Source: Brachybacterium sp. SGAir0954 (GTDB lineage Bacteria > Actinomycetota > Actinomycetes > Actinomycetales > Dermabacteraceae). Taken from it: a stretch of 64,000 bases of DNA. Positions 49,643-62,246 of this stretch are shown piece after piece. Position numbers and translations under genes: made by a program. Location of the stretch: positions 2,294,001 through 2,358,000 of the forward strand of contig NZ_CP027295.1 of the NCBI RefSeq assembly GCF_005490785.1. Reading direction: 5' to 3'. Each line of letters begins with the position of its first letter. The first letter of the stretch is position 1. The notes beneath the pieces are model-generated. The model was not told the origin of the DNA and did no database searches. It was given only the letters and a program-made list of their open reading frames with translations.

Positions 49643-50992
49643 ATGAGCACCACCGCCGCCTCCTCGACCTCCGCCGCGGCCCCCGCGCGCGCGTCCCGGG
49701 TCCCCGTCGGCTACACGGAGCCCGACCTCGAGCGCTGGGCCCCCGAGGAGCCCAAGTCCGAGGCCCGCACGCCCTTCCAGCGCGACCGGGCGCGGGTCCT
49801 GCACTCCTCCGCGCTGCGCCGCCTCGGCGCGAAGACGCAGGTCCTCGGCGCCGGCTCCGACGACTTCGTCCGCACCCGCCTCACCCACTCGCTCGAGGTG
49901 GCCCAGGTGGGCCGCGACATCGGCGCCGAGCTCGGCTGCGACCCCGACGTCGTCGACGCCGCCTGCCTCTCCCACGATCTCGGCCACCCGCCCTTCGGTC
50001 ACAACGGGGAGAAGGTCCTCGACGCGATCGCCGAGGACTTCGGCGGCTTCGAGGGCAACGCGCAGACCCTCCGCCTGCTCACCCGGCTCGAGCCCAAGGT
50101 CATCGGCGAGGACCGTCCCTACGGCCTGAACCTCACCCGCGCCGGGGTGGACGCCGCGATCAAGTACCCCTGGGCCCGCGCCGAGGGACCGGACCCGGCC
50201 TCCCCGAAGTTCGGCGCCTACGCGGACGACCTCGACGTCTACACCTGGGCGCGCGAGGGCGCGATCCCGGGGCGCAAGTGCTTCGAGGCGCAGGTCATGG
50301 ACCTCGCCGACGACATCGCCTACTCCGTCCACGACGTCGAGGACGCGGTGACGGGCGGAACCCTGGACCTGCGACGCCTGCGCGACCCCATGGAGCGGGC
50401 GGCGGCGCTGTACGTCGTCCAGGACTGGTACGTGCCCGGCGAGTCGATCGCCGCGCTCGACGAGGCGCTCGGCCGGCTCGAGGCGGAGCCGTGGTGGGTG
50501 CTCGACTTCACCGGCGACATGCGCTCCGCCGCCGCGCTCAAGGACATGGCCAGCCAGCTCATCGGCCGTTTCACCCGGGCCGTCGTGACGACCACCCGGG
50601 AGCGGCACGGCGACGCCCCGCTCGCCCGTTACCGCGGCCAGGCGGAGCTGCCCGAGGAGTCCCGCCTCGAGATCGCCGTGCTCAAGGGCCTCGCGGCCGC
50701 GTACGTCATGTCCTCCGCCTCGCAGCAGCCCGTCTACGAGCGGCAGGAGGAGATCATCCGCGACCTCTACGCGCAGCTGTGGAACACCGGCACCACGCAC
50801 CTCAGCCCGCTCTTCGCCGAGCTGTGGGAGGCCGCGGAGGACGACGACGCCCGCCGCCGCGTGATCGTGGACCAGATCGCCTCCTACACCGACGTCACCG
50901 CCGGGCGCCTCCACGAGCGGCTCTTCGACCGCGGCGCCACGCACGTCACCGCGGCGGACACCCCGCTGCCCGGCCTCGGCGCGGAGCTCTGA
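49643..50992 (+). CDS. dgt: dGTP triphosphohydrolase-like HD protein
   Basis: 449 aa. HD-domain features are [31 protein letters not shown] (metal His-Asp) and [26 protein letters not shown] supplies another ligand. Dgt cleaves dGTP or other dNTPs to nucleoside and triphosphate. It begins 3 bp after dusB and ends 4 bp before dnaG, an order conserved in actinobacteria. Confidence 0.93.
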   Translation: MSTTAASSTSAAAPARASRVPVGYTEPDLERWAPEEPKSEARTPFQRDRARVLHSSALRRLGAKTQVLGAGSDDFVRTRLTHSLEVAQVGRDIGAELGCDPDVVDAACLSHDLGHPPFGHNGEKVLDAIAEDFGGFEGNAQTLRLLTRLEPKVIGEDRPYGLNLTRAGVDAAIKYPWARAEGPDPASPKFGAYADDLDVYTWAREGAIPGRKCFEAQVMDLADDIAYSVHDVEDAVTGGTLDLRRLRDPMERAAALYVVQDWYVPGESIAALDEALGRLEAEPWWVLDFTGDMRSAAALKDMASQLIGRFTRAVVTTTRERHGDAPLARYRGQAELPEESRLEIAVLKGLAAAYVMSSASQQPVYERQEEIIRDLYAQLWNTGTTHLSPLFAELWEAAEDDDARRRVIVDQIASYTDVTAGRLHERLFDRGATHVTAADTPLPGLGAEL

Positions 50993-50996
50993 GCCC

Positions 50997-52964
50997 GTGG
51001 CCCAGGGACTGATCCGACGCTCCGACGTGGAGCTCGTGCGGGAGCGCGCACGGCTCGACGAGGTGGTGGGGGAGCACGTCACCCTGCGCGGCGCCGGCAT
51101 CGGCTCGATGAAGGGCCTGTGCCCCTTCCACGACGAGAAGACCCCGAGCTTCCACATCCGGCCCCAGCTGGGCCACTGGCACTGCTTCGGCTGCGGCGAG
51201 GGCGGGGACGTCATCGCCTTCGTCCAGAAGATCGACCACCTGAGCTTCGTCGAGGCCGTCGAGATGCTCGCCGCGAAGTACGGCGTGCAGATCCAGTACG
51301 AGGAGAGCGGCAAGGGCGGCGGCGACCGTCCCGATTTCGGCACCCGCCGCCGTCTCTTGGACGCGCACGCGATCGCGGAGGAGTACTACCGCGAGCAGCT
51401 CGGCACCGAGGCCGCGGAGATCGGCCGGCGCTTCCTGACCGAGCGCGGCTTCGACCGCGAGGCGGCCGAGCGCTTCGGCGTCGGCTTCGCCCCCGAGGGC
51501 TGGGACTCGATCACCAACGTGCTCCGGGGCCGCGGCTTCACCGAGGCGGAGCTCACCGCGAGCGGCCTCGTCTCCGCGGGCCAGCGCGGGGTCTACGACC
51601 GCTTCCGCGGGAGGCTCGTCTGGCCGATCCGCGACATCACCGGCAACACGATCGGCTTCGGCGCCCGTCGCCTGCTCGAGCAGGACAAGGGCCCCAAGTA
51701 CCTGAACACGCCGGAGACGGCGATCTACCACAAGTCCAGCGTGCTCTACGGGCTGGATCTCGCCCGCAAGGAGATCGCGACCCAGCACCGGGTCGTCGTC
51801 GTCGAGGGCTACACCGACGTCATGGCCGCGCACCTCGCGGGCGTCACCACCGCCGTCGCCTCGTGCGGCACCGCCTTCGGCGCGGACCACGTGAAGATCG
51901 TGCGCCGCGTCATGGGCGACTCGAACCCCTCGGCCGGCCTGCGGCTGAACACCGACGGCCGCGGCCTCGCCGGCGAGGTCGTCTTCACCTTCGACGGCGA
52001 CGCCGCCGGGCAGAAGGCCGCGCTGCGTGCCTTCGAGGAGGACCAGCGCTTCGTCGCCCAGACCTACGTGGCCGTCGAGCCGAGCGGCATGGACCCCTGC
52101 GAGCTGCGCATCGCCCAGGGCGACCAGGCCGTCGTGGACCTCGTGGAGTCCCGTCGGCCGCTGTTCGAGTTCGCGATCCGAAGCACGATCGCGCAGGTGG
52201 ACCTCGACACCGTCGAGGGACAGGTGACGGCGCTGCGCATGGCGGCGCCGGTCGTCGCCGGGATCCGGGACCGGGCGATGCGCCCCGAGTACGCACGGCG
52301 GCTCGCCGGCTGGCTCGGCATGGACGAGCGGACGGTGCTGCGCGCCGTGCACGACGCCGCCCGCTCCGAGGGGCGCAGCGGTGGCCGCCACGCCGAGACG
52401 GTCGAGCCGCCCTCGGGGACCCGCCCTCCCGAGGGGGACGAGGCCCCCGCACTGCCGGTGCCGCGCCTCGCGGACGTCGTCAGCCGCCGCGACCCGGTCG
52501 GTCAGGTCGAGGTGCAGTCCCTCGCCGTCATGCTCCAGGCCCCGCAGCTGCTCGACGAGGCGAAGGTCGCCGCCCTCCCGGACGACGCCTTCCACGTCCT
52601 CTCCCTGCAGGGCGTGTGGGACGTCATGCTCGCCGCCGGCACCCTGCTCGACGCGGTCACCGGTGCCCTGCACTCTGCCCGCTACCTCGAGCAGGTCCTC
52701 GAGATCGCGGGGGAGACGGTGCGCCCGCTCATCGTGGAGATCGCGAACCTCGAGCTGCCCGCGCGCACCGAGCCGGCCCTCGAGAAGCTCGGCGACTCGC
52801 TCATGGACCGGCTCACGGAGCTGTCGATCACGCGTGAGTACTCGGTGCTCAAGCAGCGCCTGCAGCGGACGGATCCCTCGGACGGCGAGCGCTATCAGGA
52901 GATCCTCGGCCGTCTCGCCCAGGTGCAGGAGCGTCGTCGCTCGCTGCGGGGCGCGGGCGACTGA
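50997..52964 (+). CDS. dnaG: DNA primase
   Basis: 655 aa. The CHC2 zinc ribbon has Cys42, His45, Cys63 and Cys66 ([18 protein letters not shown]). The catalytic core has [10 protein letters not shown] (Toprim Glu) and [13 protein letters not shown] (metal Asp). The C-terminal helicase-binding region (~480-655) is typical. It makes RNA primers at the fork. The GTG start follows GCGGAGCTC. Last gene of dusB-dgt-dnaG. Confidence 0.96.
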   Translation: MAQGLIRRSDVELVRERARLDEVVGEHVTLRGAGIGSMKGLCPFHDEKTPSFHIRPQLGHWHCFGCGEGGDVIAFVQKIDHLSFVEAVEMLAAKYGVQIQYEESGKGGGDRPDFGTRRRLLDAHAIAEEYYREQLGTEAAEIGRRFLTERGFDREAAERFGVGFAPEGWDSITNVLRGRGFTEAELTASGLVSAGQRGVYDRFRGRLVWPIRDITGNTIGFGARRLLEQDKGPKYLNTPETAIYHKSSVLYGLDLARKEIATQHRVVVVEGYTDVMAAHLAGVTTAVASCGTAFGADHVKIVRRVMGDSNPSAGLRLNTDGRGLAGEVVFTFDGDAAGQKAALRAFEEDQRFVAQTYVAVEPSGMDPCELRIAQGDQAVVDLVESRRPLFEFAIRSTIAQVDLDTVEGQVTALRMAAPVVAGIRDRAMRPEYARRLAGWLGMDERTVLRAVHDAARSEGRSGGRHAETVEPPSGTRPPEGDEAPALPVPRLADVVSRRDPVGQVEVQSLAVMLQAPQLLDEAKVAALPDDAFHVLSLQGVWDVMLAAGTLLDAVTGALHSARYLEQVLEIAGETVRPLIVEIANLELPARTEPALEKLGDSLMDRLTELSITREYSVLKQRLQRTDPSDGERYQEILGRLAQVQERRRSLRGAGD

Positions 52965-52982
52965 CGTCGCCCTCGGCCCCTC

Positions 52983-53045
52983 CGGCCCCCGATGCCCGGG
53001 CGCGGCCTCCGCCTCGCCGGCACCCTCGAGGGGGTGCGGGGGCCG
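52983..53045 (+). terminator. Hairpin region after dnaG
   Basis: CGGCCCCCG (52983-52991) pairs with CGGGGGCCG (53037-53045); inside, CACCC pairs with GGGTG. It starts 18 bp after the dnaG stop. The remaining ~115 bp before tRNA-Met show only a small GAGGAG-ACC-CTCCTC hairpin, possibly the tRNA terminator. Confidence 0.5.
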
Positions 53046-53162
53046 AAGGCGGCAGGCCCGGACCGTCTCCGCGCGTCGACCAGGTCGAGCGTAGGTGAGG
53101 AGACCCTCCTCGCTCTCCTCGGCACGGGCCGGACGACGAGCTCGGGGTGCGCCGGAGCGGAG

Positions 53163-53236
53163 TAGCCCAGGAGGGGCTTGAACCCTCGACCGACGGATTA
53201 TGAGTCCGCTGCTCTGACCGGCTGAGCTACTGGGCC
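53163..53236 (-). tRNA. tRNA-Met (anticodon CAT)
   Basis: 74 nt cloverleaf. Acceptor GGCCCAG pairs with CTGGGCT (G1-T72 wobble), discriminator A73; the anticodon arm is GCGGA-CTCATAA-TCCGT and the T-arm GAGGG-TTCAAGC-CCCTC. The CCA end is not encoded. Elongator Met is favoured over Ile2 (also CAT) because the sequence resembles other actinobacterial elongator tRNA-Met, including G1-T72; it is not an initiator because C1-A72 is absent. Confidence 0.85.
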
Positions 53237-53261
53237 GCGGCCCTGCAGGAGGGCCGCGCTG

Positions 53262-53267
53262 AATCTA
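53262..53267 (-). promoter_or_regulatory. -10 box TAGATT of tRNA-Met
   Basis: On the minus strand TGATAGATT (an extended -10) lies 25 nt before the tRNA 5' end. The 260 bp between the two tRNA genes hold no gene. Confidence 0.5.
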
Positions 53268-53482
53268 TCACCGGCCTGCAGGCCCTCGTCGCACCGGGCG
53301 GCCCGCCGCTCGGGCGCCTTCTCGTCCCGGGGGGTCGAGCCCGAGCTGCTCGCGCGGGCCTCCGTCGATCCTCTCCGCCCCGAAGCGCACGATGGGCGTC
53401 CTCTGCGCCCGGTGGAGCCGTGATCTAGGGCATAGTCACCGGTCGGAGGCCGATTCGGGATGCGAGGGGGCCGGAGGCTTGC

Positions 53483-53488
53483 TAGAGT
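53483..53488 (+). promoter_or_regulatory. -10 box TAGAGT of tRNA-Asn
   Basis: TAGAGT ends 12 nt before the mature tRNA start, placing transcription start near 53495. Confidence 0.5.
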
Positions 53489-53500
53489 TGTCCAGGTCGA

Positions 53501-53573
53501 TCCCGCGTAGCTCAATCGGCAGAGCATTCGACTGTTAATCGAACGGTTACTGGTTCAAGTCCAGTCGCGGGAG
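53501..53573 (+). tRNA. tRNA-Asn (anticodon GTT)
   Basis: 73 nt cloverleaf: acceptor TCCCGCG/CGCGGGA, discriminator G73, anticodon arm TTCGA-CTGTTAA-TCGAA, T-arm CTGGT-TCAAGT-CCAG. CCA is not encoded. Confidence 0.95.
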
Positions 53574-53584
53574 CGAGCATCACC

Positions 53585-53619
53585 GAGAACAGCCCCGGCC
53601 CAGCGCCGGGGCTGTTCTC
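53585..53619 (+). terminator. Hairpin terminator of tRNA-Asn
   Basis: A perfect 15-bp stem, GAGAACAGCCCCGGC with GCCGGGGCTGTTCTC, and a 5-base loop, 11 bp after the tRNA. Confidence 0.85.
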
Positions 53620-53658
53620 GTTCCCCTGCCCCCGCCCCTCCGTCACCCGGGAGATCCC

Positions 53659-54138
53659 ATGGTCCTGCCGCACGACAGCTTCCCCCTCCCCGAGGGCGTC
53701 ACCGAGGCGAGCGTCTGGGTGGACCGCGTGGGCGAGCGGTCCCTTGTGGGCCGCAACCAGCGCGGCGTCGAGATCCCCATCGGCTCCGGTGAGGGGCAGG
53801 TCAACCCCGGCGAGCTGCTGAAGATCGCGCTGCTCGGCTGCGCGGGCATGAGCTCGGACCGCACCCTCGCGCGCCGCCTCGGCGAGGACTTCCCGATGCG
53901 ACTGTGGGCGCACGACGAGTCCGACGCCGAGCAGGACCGCTACCTCCGCATCGGCGAGGAGATCCAGCTGCCGCTCGAGGGCCTGGACGAGAAGGAGATC
54001 GCCGCGGTCGTGAAGGTGTTCGGCCGTGCGGTCGCCGCCGCCTGCACCGTCGAGCGCAGCATCGTCCCGGGGGTCGAGGTCACGCACCGGATCCTCGGCG
54101 CCGAGGGCGAGACCGTCACGGAGGAGGACGCCCGATGA
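53659..54138 (+). CDS. OsmC family protein
   Basis: 159 aa. NPGELLKIALLGCAGMSSD and AACTVERSIVPG carry the two conserved cysteines of OsmC/Ohr proteins, which reduce organic hydroperoxides. The sequence is nearer to the YhfA/OsmC-like branch than to Ohr, so the substrate is open. GGGAG precedes the ATG, and the stop overlaps def by 4 bp. Confidence 0.85.
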   Translation: MVLPHDSFPLPEGVTEASVWVDRVGERSLVGRNQRGVEIPIGSGEGQVNPGELLKIALLGCAGMSSDRTLARRLGEDFPMRLWAHDESDAEQDRYLRIGEEIQLPLEGLDEKEIAAVVKVFGRAVAAACTVERSIVPGVEVTHRILGAEGETVTEEDAR

Positions 54139-54629
54139 CCATCCGCCCCATCCGGATCGTCGGCGATCCCGTGCTGCGCACCCCCTGCGATCCCGTCCGC
54201 GAGATCACGGACTCCACGCGCCGCCTCGTGACGGACCTCGTGGACACCGTCGACGACGAGGGCCGCGCGGGGGTCGCCGCGAACCAGATCGGCGTCTCCG
54301 TGCGCGCCTTCTCCTGGAACCTCCCGGACCTCGACCAGCCGCTGGGCTGCATCCTCAACCCCGTCATCGTCGAGCTCTCGGACGAGCTGCAGGATGGGGA
54401 CGAGGGCTGCCTCTCCGTCCCGAACCTCTGGTTCCCGCGCACCCGCTCCGCCTACGCGCGCTGCGTCGGCATGGACGTCGAGGGGCAGGAGATCGAGCTC
54501 GAGGGGGAGGGGATCATCGCGCGCCTCATCCAGCACGAGGTGGGCCACCTCGACGGGGCGCTGTACATCGACGGCCTCGAGCGCTCCGTGCGCAAGCAGG
54601 CGTTGCGCGCCATCCGCGAGACCCTTTAG
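54135..54629 (+). CDS. def: Peptide deformylase
   Basis: 164 aa. Metal ligands are Cys92 in EGCLSVP and His134/His138 in QHEVGH, with Glu135 catalytic and Gln51 in the oxyanion site. Motif I reads RAGVAANQIG where GxGxAAxQ is usual, so the first Gly is Arg; other motifs are standard. It removes the N-formyl group from new proteins. The stop is TAG, part of a TAGTCT hexamer before the DUF3145 gene. Confidence 0.93.
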   Translation: MTIRPIRIVGDPVLRTPCDPVREITDSTRRLVTDLVDTVDDEGRAGVAANQIGVSVRAFSWNLPDLDQPLGCILNPVIVELSDELQDGDEGCLSVPNLWFPRTRSAYARCVGMDVEGQEIELEGEGIIARLIQHEVGHLDGALYIDGLERSVRKQALRAIRETL

Positions 54630-54632
54630 TCT
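54627..54632 (+). promoter_or_regulatory. Possible -10 box TAGTCT at the def stop codon
   Basis: TAGTCT includes the def TAG and fits TANNNT. A start near 54639 would give the DUF3145 gene a ~90-nt leader. Confidence 0.3.
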
Positions 54633-54728
54633 GTCCCCGGGCCCCGGCCCGCCACCTGCAGTCCATCGCAGCCTGCATCCTGTCCGCCGATTCGTGGGGA
54701 AGACGTCTCGGAGACCGGAAGGAACGCG

Positions 54729-55220
54729 ATGACCCAGGGTGTTGTCCACATCCACTCCGCCCCGCGCGCCCTCACCCCTCACATCGAGTGGGCCGCGAGC
54801 GGAGTTCTCGGCATGCCGTGCCGCATCCGCTGGGAGGAGCAGCCGGCCCACCGCGGGATGCTCCGCGGCGAGATGACCTGGCGCGGCCGGGAGGACACCG
54901 GCGCCCGCCTCGTGAGCGCCCTGCGCGGCATGCACGAGGTGCGCTTCGAGGTGACCCAGGAGGCCACCACCCAGCAGGACGGCTCCCGCTGGAGCTGCAC
55001 CCCCGACCTCGGCATCCACTACGCCATGACCGATCGCGCCGGCAACACGGTCCTCGGTGAGGACCAGGTGCGCGGAGCGATGGAACGGGCGGGCGCGGAT
55101 CCCACGGCCCTGCACCGCGAGCTCGGCATCGCGCTCGGCGAGCCCTGGGACGAGGAGCTCGAGATCTACCGGCACGGCGCCGAGGGCGCACCGATGCGCT
55201 GGCTCCACCGCGTGGGCTGA
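54729..55220 (+). CDS. DUF3145 family protein
   Basis: 163 aa. GVVHIHSAPRALTPHIEWAASG at the start and ELEIYRHGAEGAPMRWLHRVG at the end are the conserved edges of DUF3145, an actinobacterial family of unknown function; it often lies near fab genes, as here. There are no membrane segments or known catalytic motifs. GGAAGG precedes the ATG. Confidence 0.88.
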   Translation: MTQGVVHIHSAPRALTPHIEWAASGVLGMPCRIRWEEQPAHRGMLRGEMTWRGREDTGARLVSALRGMHEVRFEVTQEATTQQDGSRWSCTPDLGIHYAMTDRAGNTVLGEDQVRGAMERAGADPTALHRELGIALGEPWDEELEIYRHGAEGAPMRWLHRVG

Positions 55221-55295
55221 ACCGCCCACCGGTCACCGCTCGCCTCACTCTGGGCCTCGCCACGTCCTTCCGACCGTCGGACGGGCTCATGCCTC

Positions 55296-55350
55296 TCACG
55301 CGCGGAGCGCCCCGCCCCGGTGGACCCGGGACGGGGCGCTCCGCGCGTGA
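55296..55350. terminator. Bidirectional hairpin between the DUF3145 gene and fabF
   Basis: A 19-bp perfect stem, TCACGCGCGGAGCGCCCCG with its complement at 55332-55350, ends both convergent transcripts. Confidence 0.8.
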
Positions 55351-55359
55351 CGGGTCGTG

Positions 55360-56601
55360 TCAGGCGCTGGTGAACATGACGGCCACGTCGTGACCGCCGA
55401 ACCCGAAGGCGTTGTTCAGGACCGCGAGATCACCCGAGGGGAGCTCCGCCGGCGCATTCTGCGCGATCCGCATCGGGGTCTCGGGGTCGAGGTTCTCGAT
55501 GTTGATCGTCGGCGGGGCGATGCGGTGGTGCGCCGCGAGCACGGAGAAGACCGACTCGAGCGCGCCCGCGCCGCCCAGCAGGTGACCGGTCATCGACTTC
55601 GTCGAGGTGACGACGAGCTGGTCGGTGACGCCGCCGAGGGCCTGCGAGACGGCGTTCAGCTCGCCGATGTCGCCGAGCGGGGTCGAGGTGCCGTGGGCGT
55701 TGACGTGCTTGACGTCCGCCGCCTCCAGACCGGCGTCCTCGAGCGCCTCGCGCACCGCGCGGGCCTGGCCCTCCGTGGAGGGGGCGGAGATGTGGTGCGC
55801 GTCCGAGGCCATGCCGCGGCCGGCCACGTAGGCGTAGACGCTCGCCCCGCGGGCGGCGGCGTGCTCCTCGGACTCGAGCACGAGCACGGCGGCGCCCTCA
55901 CCGAGGACGAAGCCGTCGCGATCGGTGTCGTAGGGGCGGGAGGCGTGCTCGGGGTCGCCCGTGCGGGTCGACAGCGCGCGGATGTTCGCGAAGCCGGCGA
56001 GCGGCAGCGGGTGCACGCAGGACTCGGTGCCGCCCACGACGACCACGTCGGCGCGGCCGGAGCGGATCATGTCGAAGCCCTGGGCGACGGCCTCCGCGCC
56101 GGAGGCGCACGCGGAGACGGGCGTGTGCGCCCCGGCCTTCGCGCCGAGCTCGATCTCGATGTGCGCGCTCGAGGAGTTCGCCATGAGCATCGGGACGGTG
56201 AAGGGGTTCACGCGGCGGGCGCCGCGCTCACGGACCACGTCCCACTGGTTCAGGATCGTCCAGACGCCGCCGATGCCGGTGCCGATGACGACGCCGAGGC
56301 GCTCACCGGGGACCTCGGGGGTGCCGGCGTCGGACCACGCCTCGCGCGCGGCGATGAGGGCGAACTGGCCGGAGGGGTCGAGCTTCTTCGCCTCGGGACG
56401 GGCGAGCACGTCGAACGGGTCGATCGTGACCTCGCACGCGAAGTCCACGGCGAGGCCGTAGCGCTCCTTCCAGTCGTTGTCGAGGGTATGGGCCGTCGAC
56501 GTGCCCTTGAGCGCGTTCTCCCAGGTGGTGGCGATATCGCCGCCGAGGGGGTTGACGGTGCCGAGACCGGTGACGGCGACACGGGGGCGAGGAGCGGTCA
56601 T
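55360..56601 (-). CDS. fabF: Beta-ketoacyl-ACP synthase II
   Basis: 413 aa. The KAS triad is Cys165 in SACASGAEAV, His in NAHGTSTPLGD, and His in TGHLLGGAG. FabF elongates acyl-ACP with malonyl-ACP. It is the last gene of fabD-fabH-acpP-fabF, the standard actinobacterial FAS II order. GGAGG precedes the ATG. Confidence 0.95.
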   Translation of the reverse strand: MTAPRPRVAVTGLGTVNPLGGDIATTWENALKGTSTAHTLDNDWKERYGLAVDFACEVTIDPFDVLARPEAKKLDPSGQFALIAAREAWSDAGTPEVPGERLGVVIGTGIGGVWTILNQWDVVRERGARRVNPFTVPMLMANSSSAHIEIELGAKAGAHTPVSACASGAEAVAQGFDMIRSGRADVVVVGGTESCVHPLPLAGFANIRALSTRTGDPEHASRPYDTDRDGFVLGEGAAVLVLESEEHAAARGASVYAYVAGRGMASDAHHISAPSTEGQARAVREALEDAGLEAADVKHVNAHGTSTPLGDIGELNAVSQALGGVTDQLVVTSTKSMTGHLLGGAGALESVFSVLAAHHRIAPPTINIENLDPETPMRIAQNAPAELPSGDLAVLNNAFGFGGHDVAVMFTSA

Positions 56602-56683
56602 CTGGACCTCCGGAACGACGGGGACGGGAAGGGGCGAGGTGCAGCGACGCCCGGGACCTGGGGCCCCGGGCGCCAGGAGCGGG

Positions 56684-56932
56684 TCAGGACTGGGCGCCCG
56701 CGATGTAGGTGACGGCGTCGCCGACGGTGACGAGGTTCTTGACCTCTTCGTCGGGGATGCGGACGTCGAACTTCTCCTCGGCGTTGACGACGATGGTCAT
56801 CATCGAGATGGAGTCGATGTCGAGGTCGTCGGTGAAGGACTTGTCGAGCTTGACGTCCTCCGTGGCGACACCGGTCTCCTCGTTGACGATCTCGGCGAGG
56901 CCCTCGAGGATCTCGTTCTCGGTGCTGGCCAT
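56684..56932 (-). CDS. acpP: Acyl carrier protein
   Basis: 82 aa, acidic. LDIDSISMM carries Ser41, the phosphopantetheine site. It shuttles acyl chains among Fab enzymes. AAGGAG precedes the ATG. Confidence 0.96.
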   Translation of the reverse strand: MASTENEILEGLAEIVNEETGVATEDVKLDKSFTDDLDIDSISMMTIVVNAEEKFDVRIPDEEVKNLVTVGDAVTYIAGAQS

Positions 56933-57063
56933 GGGTGCTCCTTGTGGGTCGGTTTCTCTGGCGGGGACAGACTACCCGCGACGGACGGAGTCCGAGCGGT
57001 GATGGTCCGTCCTGGTCCGGCGCGGCGTGACGGTCACGACATGCCGCACCGGGTGGCGGGTGC

Positions 57064-58065
57064 TCAGGGGAGCACGATCACCTGGCCGGCGTAGGCGAGG
57101 CCCGCGCCGAAGCCGAACTGCACGAGGACGTCACCGCTGCTCGCGGCGCCCTCCTCGAGCAGACGATGGGTCGCGAGCGGGATCGACGCGGCCGAGGTGT
57201 TCCCGGTCTCCGCGATGTCCCGCCCGATGACGACGCGCTCGGGCAGCTTCAGCTGCTTGGCGAGCTCGTCGATGATGCGCATGTTCGCCTGGTGCGGCAC
57301 GAACACGTCGATGTCGTCGACGGTCAGGCCGGACAGCTCGAGCATCTCGCGGATCTTCTCCGCGGTGTGCCACACGGCCCAGCGGAACACGGTGCGGCCG
57401 TCCTGCTCGAGGGTGGGCCACTCGGCGGTGCCGTCGCGGTAGTCGATCATCGACCCGGTCATCCGGATCGTGCTCCAGTTGTCGCCGTCGGAGCCCCACA
57501 CGGTCGGGCCGATCAGCGGCTCGTCGCTCGCGCCGACCACGGCCGCGCCCGCGCCGTCGCCGAGCAGGAACGAGATCGAGCGATCGGTGGGGGAGACGAA
57601 GTCCGAGAGCTTCTCCGCGCCGATGACCAGCACGTTCCGGGCGCTGCCCGAGCGGATCAGCGCGTCCGCCTGGCCGATGCCGTAGGCGAAGCCCGCGCAC
57701 GCGGCGGAGATGTCGTAGGCGATGACGTCGGGACGCCCGAGCTGCCCCGCGAGCCAGGTCGCGAGGGAGGGCGTGGGGTACGGGAAGGAGATCGTGGAGA
57801 CGATGATCGCGTCGAGCTCGTCGATCGCGATGCCGGAGCGCTCGAGCGCCTCGCGACCCGCGGTGAGGGCGAGGTCCCTCACCCCGAGCTCGGCGCTCGC
57901 GCGGCGCCGCGTGATGATGCCGGTGCGCTGGCGGATCCACTCGTCGGAGGAGTCGATGGGGCCCACGAGGTCGTCGTTGGGGACCACCAGGTCGCCGCGG
58001 GCGGCGCCGTAGGCGAGCACCCGGGAGCCGGCGACGACGGGCTGGGTCTTCAGCGCGGGTGCCAT
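57064..58065 (-). CDS. fabH: Beta-ketoacyl-ACP synthase III
   Basis: 333 aa. Cys123 in SAACAGFAYG, His in FVPHQANMRI and Asn in GNTSAASIP form the catalytic set. FabH starts chains from acyl-CoA and malonyl-ACP. It differs from the OleA at the other end of the window in lacking the SRxxLEP glutamate motif. AGGAGGACTGACC precedes the ATG, 2 bp after the fabD stop. Confidence 0.95.
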   Translation of the reverse strand: MAPALKTQPVVAGSRVLAYGAARGDLVVPNDDLVGPIDSSDEWIRQRTGIITRRRASAELGVRDLALTAGREALERSGIAIDELDAIIVSTISFPYPTPSLATWLAGQLGRPDVIAYDISAACAGFAYGIGQADALIRSGSARNVLVIGAEKLSDFVSPTDRSISFLLGDGAGAAVVGASDEPLIGPTVWGSDGDNWSTIRMTGSMIDYRDGTAEWPTLEQDGRTVFRWAVWHTAEKIREMLELSGLTVDDIDVFVPHQANMRIIDELAKQLKLPERVVIGRDIAETGNTSAASIPLATHRLLEEGAASSGDVLVQFGFGAGLAYAGQVIVLP

Positions 58066-58067
58066 GG

Positions 58068-59051
58068 TCAGTCCTCCTGGTGCGCACTGGAGCGGTCGTC
58101 GGAGCCCGAGGAGAACAGTCCGTGCTCGGCGACGAAGACCCGTGCGGCCTCGAGATCGTCGGGGGTGTTGAGGTTCATCAGAGCGACGCCCTTCAGCTCC
58201 CGCTTGGCGAGGCCGGTGAGCGTCCCCGCGGGGGCCACCTCGAGGATCCCGGTCACCTGCCTCTGCGCGAAGACCCCCATGCAGGACTCCCAGTCCACCG
58301 GAGCGGAGACCTGGTCGACGATCAGCTCGAGGTAGCGGGAGCCCGTGGTCACGATCTCGCCGCCCGCGTTGGACACCAGCGGGCACTGAGCCAGGGGGTC
58401 CGAGACCGTCAGGCCGGGGGCGAAGGCGGCGAGCTCCTCCCGGGCCCCGGCCATGAAGGCGGTGTGGAAGGCCCCCGCGACCTGCAGCGGGATGACGCGG
58501 GCACGAGCCGGAGGGTTCTCCACGAGGGCCTGGATCTGCGCGGCGGTGCCCGCGGCGACCACCTGGGCGGCGGAGTTCAGGTTCGCCGGCGCCAGATCGT
58601 GCTCGCGGATCGCTGCGATGACCTCGTCGCGCACTCCGCCTACGACCGCGGCCATCGAGGTCGGCTCGGCCGCGGCGGCGGTCGCCATGGCCCGGGAGCG
58701 CACGGCGACCAGTCGCATCGCGTCCTCGGCCGTGAGAACACCGGAGAGGGCCGCGGCGGTCACCTCGCCCACGCTATGACCGGCGAGCAGATCCGCCTGC
58801 GCGCCGGCCGCGAAGCCGTCCCCTTCGGTGAGGCAGTCCGCGGCGGTCAGACCCGCGGCGACCAGCAGCGGCTGGGCCACCGCGGTGTCGCGGATGGTAT
58901 CCGCATCGGACTCGGTGCCGTGGCGGAGAAGGTCGACGCCCGCGGCCTCGGAGAGCCCGGAGAGGGACGCCTCGACGCCGGGCAGCTCGAGCCACGGGGC
59001 GAGGAAGCCGGGCTTCTGCGCCCCCTGTCCGGGGCAGACGATCGCGAGCAC
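58068..59051 (-). CDS. fabD: Malonyl-CoA:ACP transacylase
   Basis: 327 aa. VCPGQGAQKPGFL starts the domain, GHSVGE holds the nucleophile Ser93, and AGAFHTAFM the catalytic His. The GTG at 59051 is preferred, as GGAGG lies just upstream; TTG 59063 would include this site. First gene of the fab operon. Confidence 0.94.
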   Translation of the reverse strand: MLAIVCPGQGAQKPGFLAPWLELPGVEASLSGLSEAAGVDLLRHGTESDADTIRDTAVAQPLLVAAGLTAADCLTEGDGFAAGAQADLLAGHSVGEVTAAALSGVLTAEDAMRLVAVRSRAMATAAAAEPTSMAAVVGGVRDEVIAAIREHDLAPANLNSAAQVVAAGTAAQIQALVENPPARARVIPLQVAGAFHTAFMAGAREELAAFAPGLTVSDPLAQCPLVSNAGGEIVTTGSRYLELIVDQVSAPVDWESCMGVFAQRQVTGILEVAPAGTLTGLAKRELKGVALMNLNTPDDLEAARVFVAEHGLFSSGSDDRSSAHQED

Positions 59052-59120
59052 GGGGACCTCCAAGGGAGTGGACGGGGCGGGCCGACCGGACGGCGGGACC
59101 CGCGGGGGTGAGGGGAGACG

Positions 59121-59160
59121 GCACCGGGCCGCCCGTCCCGGAGGACGGACGGCCCGGTGC
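59121..59160 (-). terminator. Hairpin after aceE
   Basis: GCACCGGGCCG pairs with CGGCCCGGTGC and, past one mismatch, CCGTCC with GGACGG around a 4-base loop, just after the aceE stop. It separates aceE from fabD. Confidence 0.75.
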
Positions 59161-59165
59161 GTGGA

Positions 59166-61910
<2,745 letters not shown>

Positions 61911-62246
61911 ACTGTCCTTCTCTCTACGGGAGGCGTCGGACCAGCCGACGGATGGTGCGACGGTGCGCCCGGACCTTCGGCCATGGTGCCCGTCAGCCTA
62001 CCGTCGTGCGCACCGCTCCCGAGGTTCCTGTCGGCCCCTGGGACCGTGAGAGACCCGACACGCGCCGCGGGTGGAGGAGGGCGGGTGGGCCGAGGATCCC
62101 GCCCCCGCCGGTGCGTGCCGACGGGCCGTGGGATAGCATCGACCTGCGAGCAGCAGTGCCTCGGGGCCTCCGTCTCCGTTCGTCCGCTCCGCATCCGGCG
62201 CCGCTCGTGCGCCGTCCGTCATCCCCGTCCCGTGAGGAGTCCGTTC
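61911..62246. other. Divergent intergenic region between aceE and the DUF3052 gene
   Basis: 336 bp without a supported gene. It has a TANNNT box for each direction: TAGGCT (minus, 61995-62000) for aceE and TAGCAT (plus, 62134-62139) for DUF3052, leaving leaders of roughly 80 and 100 nt. Confidence 0.45.

Noticed and set aside
53163-53236. tRNA-Ile2 (lysidine-modified CAT) instead of tRNA-Met
   Set aside because: The sequence resembles elongator tRNA-Met of other actinobacteria; a tRNA classifier would be needed to exclude Ile2 fully.
53198-53527. Open frame across the region between tRNA-Met and tRNA-Asn
   Set aside because: It runs through both tRNA genes and has no recognisable domain.
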